Notes: a model not told the origin generated them from the letters alone. 64,000 nt of DNA from Mangifera indica (GCF_011075055.1 NC_058152.1:4588001-4652000), one strand, 5' to 3'. Positions 1-13,054 are shown, numbered from the stretch's first letter. A program made the numbers and translations.

Positions 1-137
1 GATTACCACAAAGCACATGTCCGAGAGAGGAAATCAACGCATCAAACAAAATAACCTAGAAAACCTAAGTTATTGTTCAGCTGTTTACAGACAACGCCAG
101 GCTTGAACAAAGAAGTCTGAGGAAATTATAAATAATT

Positions 138-289
138 TTATTTTTCCGTGCGAAATTCTCTTGGGTCAAATTCATTTTTAGGGGCAATGGAAATTTGTCC
201 TCTTGTGTGTCCTTTAGGTTGTTTAGCTTCTGCATGTTCACTGTTGATGATGGATGCCTTCTCTTCATCAAATGCTTGCATGTGATCAC
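138..289 (-). CDS. possible terminal exon of an unrecognised gene
   Basis: On the - strand a TTAAG acceptor at about 290 is followed by a 50-codon open frame that reads DHMQAFDEEK at its start and FDPREFRTEK at its end before a TAA at 138-140. It is rich in charged residues, unlike the translated AT-rich noise around it, so it may be the last exon of a real gene. I cannot identify a family, and I see no convincing upstream exon between 300 and 900. It may be a stray exon fragment. Low confidence. Confidence 0.22.
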
Positions 290-300
290 CTTAAGAGAAA

Positions 301-1249
301 AGCTGCTACTTCTACGCTATTAGGGCTGTGAACAAGTATTGTCTATTTTTATGAAAATTTAAGACTAGAAAATACCAAAGGCAAATCAACAGTTAATTAT
401 GTAAATTTAGCAGGATAAACTTCATATATTAAGATTATGAATGGGAAAAAATCATCCCTTTTAATGCATAGAGTCCAGTTTGTCAGATCAATAATGGTGG
501 GGGAGGGGGAAGAAGGGTTTGCAGCTTTCGGATGGCGACGACACTGGAGGATCTATTTCAAGGAATAATATTTAATCTTGTTCACCTTCCCTCACTAAAC
601 GCTCTTCCTCGGAAACTGTCTTTGATCATTTCATTAAAATTGGTCAAAATTTTCATTCTTTAGGCTTTTTAAATTGCCACTTTAACCAATATTTAATGCT
701 TTTGTGTTTAAGCATGGTAAATTTATCATCTTGTTTTAGTCTTTTGTTATATTCACTGAGATTAAATTTTGAGGGGTTTATTTCCCTTAAATCTTTACAA
801 AAGAAATGATCTTGTTAATCATTTAAAGTTTATTTACATAAAGCATTTATTAGGTAAAAAAATCTGTTAACTAATGAATTGGATTTTACTTTACCAAGAT
901 AAAATTTATATATAAGATGATATAAGTTAAATTTTACTTACGATATTTTTAAATTAAAATTTTAATTTATTTAATATAATAATTATAAAATTAATTAATA
1001 AATTTAAAATTTTATTTATTTAATATAATTCGATTCTAAAAACGAGTTAATTCAAATAAGATTTTCTGTAAATTTTTTTTTTTTTTTAAGTTGTATGATC
1101 ATATATCCAAATTATTAGTGCAATGAACGCAACGGACTAAACACGGTTATCAAGGGGAAAAGGGGACAAAGCAGCCAACCCAAGGCCACGTGAATGTTCC
1201 ATCTCAATAACATTTGAAGTGGCTTATTACTCATTTAAATCTCTAATTA
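301..1249. other. AT-rich intergenic stretch
   Basis: No gene is recognised. A short + strand frame starting ATGGCGACGACACTGG near 533 encodes about 43 residues of no known family. The rest is poly-A/T-rich sequence. Confidence 0.5.
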
Positions 1250-1258
1250 TATTATTTA

Positions 1259-2157
1259 GGTCAGAGGACTAATTCTCACCCAAAGTGCAGTAAAAATGTA
1301 AAATAATTTTTATTAATTTTTAAAAACTTAAATAATTATTTATTTATTAGTTTTAATTGTTATAACCAAAAATAAAATTTTTATTTAAAGATTTTTATTT
1401 AAACAAATAAATTATTATTATTATTTTTTTAGTTTTAAAAGCTAACTATTTTTCTTTAACTCAAATTTTGAAATATTATCTTTACACCCCAAAAAACTTT
1501 ATTTTATTTTTTTGATGGTCATTCTTCCCAGCGTTCCTCTCTCGCAGCATCTTTCCTCATTTATGGTGGTTTTTCGATGTAAAAATCATTAAAAATCTGA
1601 TCAAAATGATCGAATTTTCTTATACATATCTATATAAAAATAACATAGATTCGTGTAATGATCAGTGATACATAGATCACCTGGACAATGCCTACAACTG
1701 TGAGACACGGTCTTATAGATTTATGCGATTTTTGCACAGTTCTGTGAGAGAAAATCTGACCATTTTAGTCAGACTTTTGATGGTTTTTGCATTGAAAAAC
1801 AACCATGAAGGAAGGAGAGATGTCACTGGAGAGAAAAGTCGGAAAGAATGGTCATTAAAAAGATAGAATGAAGTTTTTAGGGTATAAATGTAATGTTTTA
1901 AAGTTTGAAGGGGTAACTAGTCATTCAAAGTTTGAGGTGTAAATGAATGTTTTAAGGTTTGAACGTGTAAATGATTAGTTTTTAAAACTATAAGATTAAA
2001 AAGAAATCAAATTTTTTTTATTCAAATAAAAATATTTAAATAATAGTTTTTTTTATTGTAATTATAAAAATTAATAAATAAATGAGTATTTAATTTTTAA
2101 AAATTAGCGAAAGGTGAATTTAGAGTTTTACTATATACCTTGGTGGGAATTTTGGCC
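1259..2157. mobile_element. non-autonomous Mutator-type element, copy 1
   Basis: The element starts GGTCAGAGGACTAATTCTC and ends GGTGGGAATTTTGGCC, the family terminus. It is flanked by a perfect 9-bp direct repeat TATTATTTA at 1250-1258 and 2158-2166. A 9-bp target duplication is the hallmark of Mutator-like elements. The two halves are long imperfect inverted repeats (a GATGGTCATTCTTCC block near 1,515 pairs with GGAAAGAATGGTCATT near 1,840). It has no transposase coding capacity, so it must have been mobilised in trans. Confidence 0.85.
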
Positions 2158-2166
2158 TATTATTTA

Positions 2167-2929
2167 ATTAGCAACCTGGATATAAAAGTTTAAATTTCTT
2201 CTTACGTCTGTCTTTTAGCTAGAGTAGGTTACGTATTTTCGTTTAGATTTTTGACAACATAGGATGGTGATTATGATTCATTAACCATTTTAATAAACGT
2301 GCCTAATTTTAGGTAATTGAACTTTTAAGCTCTTAAACATCCTTATCAACTAAAAGTCTCTCCTAATATATAAGAGAGTAAATGATATTTTTTCCATCCC
2401 TATGTGACATAAAAGTCACTTTTACACCTAAAATTGTACGGTCTTAATGGAAATAAAAAAAACTTGACACGATGTTAGGAAAAGAAATTATTTATTTTTA
2501 CTATTTTATTTTTCAAAATTATTGTATAATTTGAAATGAACAAAAATTAAAAATAAAACCTTAAAATATTTAAATTACATAATAACCTACTTACTTTCCA
2601 TTCCTTTTAACCTTGTCCTCTTCTTCTTTTCTTTATAGTTTCAAGTTGAGAAATGATGGTAAGTGATAGTAGTAATTGTATTAATAAAATTATAAAAAAG
2701 AGTGTCAATGACATATAATCATATGTTTGGTGGGGGAATAATAATTTTTAAAAATGTTAGGAGCATTCATCAAAATTTTCAAGGGTACTTATATACATAT
2801 ATCCAGAGAATGGAAGATGTTTCGTTGTTTAGTGAAAGATGATGAGTATCGTCCAGATCTGACGACACTCATCGTCTAGCAATGTTTCCATTGATCACTA
2901 GTGATCAGAGAGAGGGGTTAAGAAAAAAC
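2167..2929. other. intergenic, nothing recognised
   Basis: AT-rich sequence. A weak match to the left end of the Mutator-type family (AACTAAAAGTCTCTCC near 2,348) could pair with the right end at 2,930-3,185, but no 9-bp repeat supports it. Confidence 0.4.
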
Positions 2930-3185
2930 TTAAGGATTTGGGGGGGGGGGGGGGGTCACTTTTCAAAGTTTTGGTTAAGGGTTAGATATGAATTTTTAAA
3001 ACCTGAGGAAAAAATAAAATAAAATTATATTTTTTAGTATTACTATTAAATGACGGTTTTACCTTTATATTTAATAAAAAATTTAACGACAATTTAGAGA
3101 TGAGTGGGTATTTGAGTTTTTTATCTGTCGCAAGTATATTGTTGAGATTGAGCTAAAACTCGGGTGGGAAATAGTCTTTTGCCCT
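2930..3185. mobile_element. right-end remnant of Mutator-type element
   Basis: The block TTTTCAAAGTTTTGGTTAAGG ... GATGAGTGGGTATTTGAG ... GGGTGGGAAATAGTCTTTTG repeats the right terminal inverted repeat of the GGCCAAAAG family seen intact at 25,638-26,579. The last bases have drifted and no target duplication can be seen. Confidence 0.6.
2940..2955. repeat. 16-bp poly-G tract
   Basis: An uninterrupted run of 16 G inside the Mutator-type remnant, in a setting that is otherwise very AT-rich. Its length is probably variable or poorly resolved by sequencing. Confidence 0.9.
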
Positions 3186-3189
3186 TTTT

Positions 3190-3690
3190 AAAAAATGAGT
3201 TGGTTTGATCGATTCGATTGATTAAATTGTGAATTAGGTTATAATCCAGTTCTATTTCATAATTTAATTCAGTTTATATATAAATATTGACTTGTTTAAA
3301 ATTTAGTCTAATTCAGTAAACCTGTTGAATAAAAAAATATTTAAAATTAATAAAACTGAGTTTATATAATACCACACAATTTTTATCTTATTAAACTTAA
3401 AAGAATTATAATTTGTAAAATCTTAATTGAATTAATAATAAAATTTATAATTTGTTTTTTCTTTATTTATGTAAAAGAGTGTCAATTATTTAATTAATTA
3501 TGTGAAATTATGTTTTGTATGTTTCATTCTTTTAATATTTTAAAAATGTGATAAATGTTTGATATTATTTAAGAAACACAAAATAATTTGAAAATAGGTT
3601 AAACTTGTTGGATGTTCGATTGAACTAATCAAACTGCAAATCAATGAAATAACTGATTTGATGATAGGTCCGATTTTAAAAGTATTGTTT
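3190..3690 (+). repeat. dispersed repeat, copy 1 (inverted relative to 7,330-7,845)
   Basis: Blocks such as TTTGATCGATTCGATTGATTAAATTGTGAA and TATATATAAATATTGA occur here, and in reverse complement near 7,690-7,840, over roughly 500 bp. The ends (GATTGATTAAAT... and ...GATAGGTCCGATTTTAAAAG) resemble each other in inverted orientation, which suggests a small DNA element or LTR fragment. No coding capacity. Confidence 0.55.
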
Positions 3691-4601
3691 ATGTAGCAAC
3701 AGAATGGAGAATGAACTTCAAAATAATATGTAATTATTTTATTTCAATTAAACCAAACAAACAAAAGTAGAAATACAAACTAAAACCCTAGTTAGTAAAT
3801 ACACGTATTAAACATATTTCAAAAAATTTTGAACCAAAAATATATTAAATGTGTATTTTATGTCTTTTCGGTATTAAACGCGAATTATATGTCATACTTT
3901 ACATTTGCCATATTTTTGAATTTTTCACTAAACTTAAAGTACAAAATTATCTCTTCTATTTTCAATTATTTATGAAAATGTCACTGTCATTCAAAAAACC
4001 CAACAACATTTATTTTTTAATTCTTAACCCTAAATTTGTGTTTTCCTCTCTTGTCACTGTACAAAGATTCACTTTGATATGAAATCTGAAATCTAAACTG
4101 ATCAATTTGTTTATTTTTTCGAACTGATTGGTACGTTATTTATTATACAAAAAATTTTGATTTTGTATTATATTATATTATGATTAATAGTTATTTAAAT
4201 ACATTTGAATTGTTATATTGATTTTTAATAGGACATTCATAAAAAATATTAAAATTATTATGATATTACCGTATTTTTAAAAATATATTGTTGATGATAT
4301 GTTACATTAACCTCATATATATATATATATATACATTTTCATACTTTTTTTGTATACAAATTTCACGAACTTTTTTAATAAATATATTTTTTATTAATTA
4401 TTGTATCGTACCTATATAATTCACATACTATTTTTTTTTCTTATTTCTATATTTATTACCTAGGATTAAAACATAGTTTTTTTTTTCTGGTAAGTTACCA
4501 AAACAAAGTTTGTGATTATTTCCCCTTTTGTTTCTGTCCGAACTGATTGATGCTCCGGCGGAGAGGAGGATGAAGATGACAATAAATATTAAAATTATAA
4601 A
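3691..4601. other. AT-rich intergenic stretch
   Basis: No gene recognised. It contains an (AT)n microsatellite near 4,315-4,334. Short open frames on both strands look random. Confidence 0.5.
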
Positions 4602-5519
4602 GACCAAAAGCCTTAATCGCACCCAAGTTTTGGTGTCTTCTCAAAAACCTTTTTATCAAATTTTAAAAACTCAAATATTTACTATTTTTTTAAAATTTTT
4701 TTATTTAAATTAAGAGAAAAATCATTATTTTAAAAAATATTAAAAAATTAAAATTTATCTCATTTCTCTCCTTTAATTTTAAAAATATTAACAATTATTT
4801 TTCACCTAAAATTTAAAAATTTAATATTTTTTTCTAAGGAAACATTTGATTTAGGTAATGTTTTATTATCAAAATAGATAGATTATCTTAAATATAAATT
4901 ATTTAAAAGATTACTGAGTATAAATAATTATTATGTTTGATAAAATTTGATGGGTATAAATAATTGTTGTGTTTGGTTAAAGGTAATAAAAAAATACTAG
5001 TAAATTATTTTACTTAAATGCCCATGAAAATAATTATTTTTATATTATTTGTCATATTAATTAAAAATAAATTTATTTTTGTCTCAAAAAATTAAAAAAT
5101 AATAATATAATTATAATAAAATCAAAATTACTTTAGTAATATTTTAATAGTAAAGGTGAAGGTAGTAATCAAATTATCACCTATATTATCTATCATATCA
5201 ATATTAGTAATAGAAGATTATCGTAATATTTTATAATTAACAAATTAAACAAGATAATAAAAAATAGAATACTAAAGTAATATTTAAATACTAGAATCAA
5301 ACGACCTAAGAGTTTTATTTTCTTCTCTAGCTACCTCTATTTTGATAGATAGTTGACCCTTTCCACTCATCTCTCTTGGTTAGTCTTTTAAATATTTTTT
5401 GTATATCACGGTTTTATCGTTAATTTTAATTTTAATATTAGGGTAAATATTTAAATATTTAAAATTTTTACAGTAAAAACGAATGCTAAAAACCTTGGGT
5501 GGGAAAAAGTGTTTTGGCC
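4602..5519. mobile_element. non-autonomous Mutator-type element, copy 2, with nested MITE
   Basis: The ends are GACCAAAAGCC (left) and GTGTTTTGGCC (right), flanked by perfect 9-bp direct repeats AATTATAAA at 4593-4601 and 5520-5528. The inner sequence follows the family: CCCAAGTTTTGGTGT near the left end and CCTTGGGTGGGAAAAAGTG at the right. A Tourist-type MITE (4838-5306) is inserted in the middle, so the Mutator-type copy is the older of the two. Confidence 0.88.
4838..5306 (-). mobile_element. Tourist/Harbinger-type MITE, degenerate copy
   Basis: This matches, in reverse orientation, most of the MITE at 51,555-52,036. Shared blocks include TAAATTATTTTACTTAAATGCCC, GAAGGTAGTAATCAAATTA and the terminal AATCAAACGACC. 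It is flanked by TAA at 4835-4837 and 5307-5309, the 3-bp target typical of PIF/Harbinger elements. The terminal inverted repeats have decayed from the GCGTTTGGTT form. Confidence 0.75.
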
Positions 5520-5528
5520 AATTATAAA

Positions 5529-5882
5529 TGAAAATAAATAATATCGTGAAGTGAGAAATTAATCGTACGTAGGTTGTCTTTTAGTTGAATTTACGTGCGT
5601 GAACCCTGCGGGCAGCAGCCCACAATATCAAGATTTAAACCACCTTCTTCAAAACCGCCTTTCATTCAATTTTTTTGTATGCTTTTTACTTGTCTTTTTC
5701 CGTTGACTCAGGTCCCACACCCTCAGCCTTCCCTTCATCTTATTTGTTTATTTATTTTTATCTTCTTTGACTGCAAGGAAAGGGGCCCGAGCTCCTTCTG
5801 CTACAACCACCGTTTTTGTTTCAGGCTTTTTCACAAGTTTTGTTGTAAACCCTTCATTCATCTCTCATCCTATTGGTACTTA
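5529..5882. other. short intergenic stretch
   Basis: Somewhat less AT-rich. A 98-codon + strand frame begins at 5,595 but shows no recognisable domain and is probably chance or an old exon scrap. Confidence 0.35.
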
Positions 5883-5891
5883 AAATTATAA

Positions 5892-6486
5892 CCACTTGTT
5901 ATATTTCTCACCAGGTTTAATATAAACCTAATTTTTTTATATTAATTATTAAAAATTTAAAAATTTATAATTTTATTAAATTTTACTGTTATTAATAATA
6001 GTAAAATTATCATTTAATAAAAATATTTTAAAAACTAAAAATTTATCAATTTTTCATCTTTCAGGTTTAAAAACTAACAAAACCTCTCCCCTCTTCACCC
6101 AATATTTAAAAAACTTATATTTTGCTATAAGATTTCTATAATAATTGTTAGTGGTCAGAGATGATAGTGATGACAACATTCTCTTTCCCTTCTGGTTTTT
6201 CTCTCAGTCACGCTTAATTTTCACATGTTGGAGAACCCTAAGGGGGAAATATTTATTTTTTGAACTTTAGGTGGGAAAAGATGAGATAAATTATTAGTTT
6301 TTAAATCTTAGAGAGAGAAAAATATAATAAATTTATAATTTTTTTAAATATTTTTATTAAATTATAATTTTGTCTTTAACAGTAATAATAAAATTTAATA
6401 AAATAGTGGATATTTGAATTTTTGATAATTGATAGGTGGGAAATGAGTTTGCACTAAACCTTGGGTGGGATGGATGGGAGTTGGCC
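5892..6486. mobile_element. non-autonomous Mutator-type element, copy 3
   Basis: The right end reads CCTTGGGTGGGATGG...GTTGGCC and the left end CCACTTGTTATATTTCTCACC (first two bases apparently lost). Perfect 9-bp direct repeats AAATTATAA lie at 5883-5891 and 6487-6495. The interior is short, with inverted AT-rich arms around a central GGTCAGAGATGATAGTGATGA segment. Confidence 0.82.
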
Positions 6487-6495
6487 AAATTATAA

Positions 6496-7329
6496 TACAT
6501 CATCATCTTTGGCGTATATATGGAAGACTGGCTGATTATCTGTAACTTTTCTCACACTGTTTACCTCAAAATGCAGAATGATAATACTGGACTCATATTT
6601 ATCAGCATTTAATGATAAGAGCCCATACAAATAAAATACTATATATATTATAAGATATATTAAATTAATATAATATATATTATTTATATAAATTAATATA
6701 TTTTTAAGTAAAATAATGATATAATAAAAATATATATAAAAATTTTAAAATTTTAAATGTGTTTATGATATTAAATGGGAGTAATATTTTTATAAATAAT
6801 TAAAAATAATAATTTTGTATTTTAAATTTAACTAAAAATTAAAAATTAATAAATATAAAATATGACACCTAATTTGTATTTAATATAAAAGGAACATAAA
6901 ATATATGTTTAATATATTTTAAATTTAAAAATACTTTTAAATATGTTTGATGTTTAAATAACATGAAAGCATGAATAATAAATAAATAATACTCGTGCTT
7001 ATTATCTAAGGTTTTTATAATGGCAATGACTCGTGGCGTTTGGCAATGAAATGATGTGATACAACTGCGAGTGGAGATAGGTTTTATTCCGATTTCTGAG
7101 GACCGAGGCTGCCATAGAGAAGTGAGGGGTTAAAGGTTGGAGGAAAAAGAAAGAGTGAGAAAGGTAAGGTCTCTGTCCTGTGTCAAATCAGCATAAGAAA
7201 ACGAGGGGACTGAAAAATAAAACCCCCATCAAAAGACGTGTGAAGTTATTTATTACTATTACTCTTACTAACACAAAAAACTCCCCTTAATTAACTTTTT
7301 TTATTTTCCTTCTTGTTCCCTCCAAATTC
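6496..7329. other. AT-rich intergenic stretch
   Basis: No gene or element with definable ends. A denser non-AT segment at 7,020-7,250 has no open frame of note. Confidence 0.45.
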
Positions 7330-7845
7330 AATTATTAATAATGTTTTTAAAATTAGATTAATAATTAAATTAATTATCTTATTAATTTATAATTTGATTG
7401 ATTTAATTAAATAATTAATTAGTTTAATTTATTATTAAATTATTATATATTTTTTAAATAGTATCTAATATTTATCAAAATTTTTAAATATAAAATATAC
7501 AAATATAATTTTAAATATGTTAATAAAATAATTGACACTTTTTTATATATATAAAGAAAAAAGTAATTATAAATTTTATTATTAATTCAATTAAAAATTT
7601 AAAAATTCTAACTTTTTAAAGTTTTAATAAGATAAAAATTATATAGTATTATGTAAACTCAGTTTTGTTGATTTTAAATAGTTTTTTTAATTTAATTGAT
7701 TTATTGAGTTTGACCGAATTTTAAAAAATCAATATTTATATATAGATTGGAGTGAATTATGAAACCAAACTAAATTATAGACTTGTTCACGATTTAACCA
7801 ATCGAACCGATCAGTTTGATCCAATTTTAAACCTACTTTGAAAAG
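7330..7845 (-). repeat. dispersed repeat, copy 2 (inverted relative to 3,190-3,690)
   Basis: The reverse complement of this segment aligns with 3,190-3,690 through the end block near 7,795-7,825 (AACCAATCGAACCGATCAG) and through TCAATATTTATATATAG. The two copies face each other about 4 kb apart. Non-coding. Confidence 0.55.
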
Positions 7846-9120
7846 GGACAACCCTTCCCACTTAAATTGGCTATTTCTTCCTAGTTTGTAGGTTTATTTG
7901 TCCCACTCAGGCTAGTGATTCTTAATTTTAGAAAGTAAGACTAGAGATGTGTTAAAACCCACCAACTAAATACAAATTAAACCTGAAGCTTGGTGTGTTT
8001 TCAGTATGTGATGTTATACTGGTCATACAACTTAAATATTATATATGTATATGGATGTAATTTTTAACCACCAATATAATTTCAAGTCTTGAACAAGATA
8101 CATTACAATATCAACAATTGGAATCTTAAAACATACGGATATGTCTGTTACAATACTTCAAAGATAAATGGAAAGAAGAAGAAAAATAAATTAGATAGAG
8201 AAATACATAATATGATTTGATCTTATAATAAGAATGTATATGTTCATGGTAGTGTTATTAATAAGGATGTAATGCAAGAGAATAATAATTTAGTGATGTT
8301 TTGTTATCTAGTGTCTGTGCTTCTTCTTTCACCCTCTTTTCTTATTTGTCTAGCTAGCTACTTGTATATATAAGACTTCTTTGGAGGAAAAGGTACATTT
8401 GAATTTGACTAGCTTAGGATTGCCATAAAGATATTCGTAATTCAAATTTGAATGAGAAGGATTATTGCAGTGATCAACAATATTCTAATTAGGAAGGTTA
8501 TTAATATCTCTTTGCTGAATAATAGTTATGAGCATGTTTTGTTAAAGATTTTTGATTGATTCCCCTTTGGCAAGGGTGCAATTGTTGCGTTAATTTAGAA
8601 AGATTTATTTCTCTTTGTGGAACATTGAGAAAGAGTTGTCTAGTTGCTTGTTGTTGGTTTATATGTACCTCAAATAGAATTTATGCGGGTCATGGACTAT
8701 TATACAACAATTGTCTCTTAGTTTTTAGAGTGCAAAAAAGACATAAAGAGCTTTGAGAATCTTTTGCCTTATGGAGATTTCATCATATCTTTTAGATTAT
8801 GCAAGTTGGTGTTATTATGACTATATATGCTTCGAGCATTGTATCCATCTTATTGTTTCACTTGCTTATGAAATACAATTAGTTATGCATTATATTGTTT
8901 GCGTCTAGGGGTGACCAACATGTTTCCATAGATAACATTTAACTAATCGGTTGAATTCTCATTCACTCCTTTTTTTTTTTGGCTATAAAAGGAGAGAAAA
9001 AATGACTTAAACTACATACCTCACATAAAGTCTTTCTTCTAAACTTCTCTTGTATATGTTTTATATGTTCACTTTAAAGTTTTTCTTTATGTAAAACAGA
9101 GTTGAGGCCTTCTTCCAAGT
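7846..9120. other. intergenic stretch, nothing recognised
   Basis: Moderately AT-rich, with only short open frames (for example a 66-codon frame at 8,556). It could be an old retroelement relic, but I see no LTR ends, primer-binding site or conserved domain. Confidence 0.4.
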
Positions 9121-9597
9121 TTGATGGAAGAAGAAAGTTTGAAGTCCAAATCCTTCATTAAAAAGGAGGAGATAGAAAATTATCTTTATAATGACTTTTT
9201 ATGCATGCTAGTATATGACTTTTGTCTGTCTACTACAATACACAATGTTATTATACACCTTCCTTGGTTGGATGGAAGTGTTGTATGCCATGATGGCTTT
9301 CCTTACGTGGAAATTTTTCTATTTTTTTATATGTTCAAAATCCTTATTTTGCATATACATAGGTTCCCAAGTTCTGTTCTTCCATTGGATGGCATCATCA
9401 TGAAGGTTGGCCATGTATTCATATGGAAAATTCCTCTTTTATGGGAAAGCATAGTGACTCTAATTAGGGTTGTCATAGGTTATACCTTGTCAAGGTTAGT
9501 TAGAGAGGGGTTCCAAATGGAAATGTCCATGCGTCATGGGCCAATGCTTGGAAATTTGTTTGCCTATATGAATTTGGTAAAGGGTTCCCAAGACTAA
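9121..9597 (+). other. unrecognised 158-codon open frame
   Basis: A 158-codon frame (MMEEESLKSKSFIKKEEIEN...) is long for this AT-rich background. The first 60 residues are charged and the rest is strongly hydrophobic. No domain, signal peptide or splice structure is evident and I recognise no family. It may be a relic of a mobile element or a chance frame. Confidence 0.2.
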
Positions 9598-11512
9598 GTT
9601 TAGAGAGTGACTCCAAACTAAAGGAAATGCTCAAGAACAAGAGATTTGTTGTCTTCTCTTTTTGTTGTTGGAGTCTTTTGTGCATAAGTTTCCTCCAAAT
9701 AGATAAATTAATGCTTGGATGAAAAGTTGCTACTTAATCATTTTCTTGTACTTATAGACCAAGTAGTTTTAGTCACTTACGTACTTCGTAGATTAAATGT
9801 AGTCACTTGTATACTTGCAAACTAAAGTATTTTATAATTGAATTTAATAAAATAAAATCTTTAGTATTTTTATCTTTGTTTTTTTGTCACCACACTTTTA
9901 AGAATTTGTTTATACACCTTTTATGTGGTTAAAAAGAAAATATGATATATAAAAAAATATACTTAAATGTAAGGATAGATTGCACAAACTAGTGTGAAGT
10001 TTTGAAAAATAATAAAGTTTTAGGTTGTCCCCTTAATTGAGAAAGTAAAGTAATGCATTGAGTTTTTTTCAAGGACTTGTTGCTTTGTAACGACATCGAG
10101 ATGTGAAACATATAATAATTTGGTTCACTTCTTGCTAAAACAATACATCATGAAACACCAAATGGTTTAAAGTAATCCTATAGGGGATGGTTGAATAGGA
10201 TTAATAAAAATGTAAAGTACAAATTAATAATGCAAACAAAATAATTATAAACACAAAATAAAAGAGATAGAAAGTGGTCTAGATTTACAATGAATTGGAG
10301 TTGTTTGACCTACACTTTATACGTTCACTTCTTCAAACAACAAACTTGAAGTTCCATTATAAAAGAGAAAAACTCGTCACACTAGTTATTCAAGATTTTC
10401 TCTAAGTACAATACTTATACATGATTTTGCCCACAAGAGTCTGAATGTTTGAACAAAAGATTTGATGTGTATAATGCCTTTTCAAGGCCGATTACAAAAA
10501 ATTTAGAATAAGAAACCTCTCTAGAATATGAATTAAATGCTTAATGAGAGCATGAAAAAGACCTTTTTATGAGAGCAAAGAGTGTAGCTTGAATGTTAAC
10601 TTATCTAACTCTTTTCAACTCAAAATGGTCTATTTATATCTATCTCAAGGGTCAGAAATGATGAAATAGCCATTGGAGAATTTGAAGTAGTTGTTGACAT
10701 CTAAAAATGACGTTTTTCTTGCTAAAATAGTCAGTTGCATGAGCGTTCATTACGGGGTGCACCATTGTTCTTGACCATAAAATCTATGTTTTAGACAAAG
10801 TCAACCATAGTCCACACCCGAACGGTCGACTATCTATTCTCACCATTCAAATGCACGATTGTATGTGATTTTTTATTGCATTATGTGAAGAATATTATGA
10901 AAATTGTAGAGCATGTGACACCTTGCATGAATGGTTGTATGCACTAGTGAGATTTTGGAGAGTAAAAAAAATAAATAATTTTGGGTCAATGTGAAACCCT
11001 AACTTAAGATACTGTACTAGATAAATTAAAATTTTACAAATATGACAGAAACTTAAACCTAAACCTTTATTTTGAAAGTTTTAATATTTCATCAGTTTTA
11101 CTAACTCTTAGAGTTATTAGTTGATAAATTATTCATAAGGTAAAACAACAAACTAAGATGATGAAAAATTCTGAAATACACCCTAAAACTTCAAAGCAAA
11201 ATTATAAATTAGAGAAGGTGGGATTTTGGCCAAAATCCAAATCAGAGAATTGAGGATTGACTTTGAAAAGGTGAAACATGAGGGAAAATTCAGTTTAAGG
11301 ACTAACAACATACGAGAATAAAAATAAAAGTATTATTTTAGTTAATATTCGGACTATTAAAACTCTTGAAAACCAGAAGACGAGAATAATGGTATTATAC
11401 TACATCAATTCAGTGGCAGTTTACCCATCACGACCACGTTAGCTACATCCAAAAGGCAAGTTGGGCCGGTGTAACAGCAAACAATAGATGACAACCATTG
11501 AAGTTTTTATTA
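9598..11512. other. intergenic stretch
   Basis: No gene recognised. The less AT-rich part at 10,100-10,950 resembles decayed LTR sequence in composition, but has no detectable partner in the window. Near 11,220-11,235 a GGTGGGATTTTGGCCAAA block resembles the end of the Mutator-type family. Confidence 0.4.
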
Positions 11513-12527
11513 GACCAAACCCAAGGTTTGGTGCAAACCCAAGTCCTCCTCCCCCACAAACCACCACACCCCCCAAAATATATTTCAAAAACCTAAATAC
11601 TAACTCTTTTATTAAAATTTTCTAGTTAGAATTAAGTGTAAAATTATCAATTATCAAAAAATATTTAATTAAAATTATATTACATTTCTCTTCCTAGTTT
11701 AAAAAACTAATAATTTTCTCCCACCTAAAGTTTGAAAAGTTACCAAATCTCTTTTTTGTTTTCTATTTCTTCGACAACCGTTTTCCTTTTGATCGATAAC
11801 TAGCATTCCCACCGTCATCTTCTCCCACTAATGCATAAGATTGACTGTCATTTGTCATTAGACGAAGATAAATCATCTTCGTCTAAGCAAAGATCGACAT
11901 CTTTTTAAAGTTAATTAGATGATAATAGTTTGTGAATGTGAAGTGTGCTTTATTAGGCAAGGAGTAATGTATGGGGTTTTATTTCATTCCTTTCAGTTTC
12001 TTTAATTTGTCCCCTCAACTAACAGAGCACAAAATAAATTATTTCCAAAAGTTCTGGTTAACATGCTTCATAGTGGATCCACTTTTACAAATTTTTATAG
12101 AAAAGTTAATCAATTGTTTTACCTTTTTACGTAATAATTTAGGTCATTTGTAATTGTTTAGATCTAGATCATCTAAACACTTCATCCGATGTTGTTGCTC
12201 TCCTTTGAAGAAGATCACTAGACCATCTTAGGGGGAAATCAATGGGCATCTTTTGTCAGAGAAGATTAATCAATGGTCACCGAGATGAAACACTACAAAT
12301 TTGGGGGATGAATTTTTTAAAATTTAATCGTACGAGAAATGTGAGTTTTCTAAATTAAAAGAGAAAAGTGATATAAATTTTTAAGATTTTAAAGTTTGAT
12401 AATACAATGATGATATTACTCTTATTTCTAGCAAAAATTAATAAATGAATGAATATTTGAATTTTTAAAAAATTATAAATATATTTTTAAAAATACGCTA
12501 AAATTTATGAGAAATAGTCCTTCGGAC
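11513..12527. mobile_element. degenerate Mutator-type element
   Basis: The left end GACCAAACCCAAGGTTTGGTG and the right end GAGAAATAGTCCTTCGGAC match the termini of the GGCCAAAAG family. Internal arms (AACTCTTTTATTAAAATTTTC and others) and a central segment with GAAGATAAATCATCTTCGTC resemble the copy starting at 33,356. The flanking 9-mers do not match, so either the ends or the target repeat have decayed. Confidence 0.6.
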
Positions 12528-13054
12528 TTAAGAGAAAGGAGTTGAAAATTGCATGATGTACGCGTTTAATTTGAAGTGACAAAATAGAAGAAAAGGGCGT
12601 GAGGGAGTTGTTAAGGCAAGTTACTTCACGAAGTTTCGTGGTTTAGGTAGAACAGGTGTTGACATAAACCTCCCCTGAAAGTAAGCTAGTTTTGTCCTCT
12701 CTATTGCAAAGCATCGCCTTATAATATACTCAACTACTAATTATATAATTTTAAAGAGACATAAGACAAAAATATATTATAATTACAAGATGTATTTGTA
12801 ATATATTTAATATATATTATCATTTAATTGAATAAATATAAATTAATAATAAAATAATAATTAATTATATAATAATATATTTAAATATTTTGTATACTTA
12901 AAATGAGTGTATATAATACTGATGATATATTAGATTTTCCCCATCTCAAACAATTGGAAATCCTCTCAAGGGAAGATAATACATGAAATTGGTCTTGTAT
13001 TTAGATATTCCTCTCAAAATCCCTTATAATATTTCCAAATGATAAAATTTGACT
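12528..13054. other. intergenic stretch
   Basis: AT-rich, no feature recognised. The tandem-duplicated unit begins at its right edge. Confidence 0.4.
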
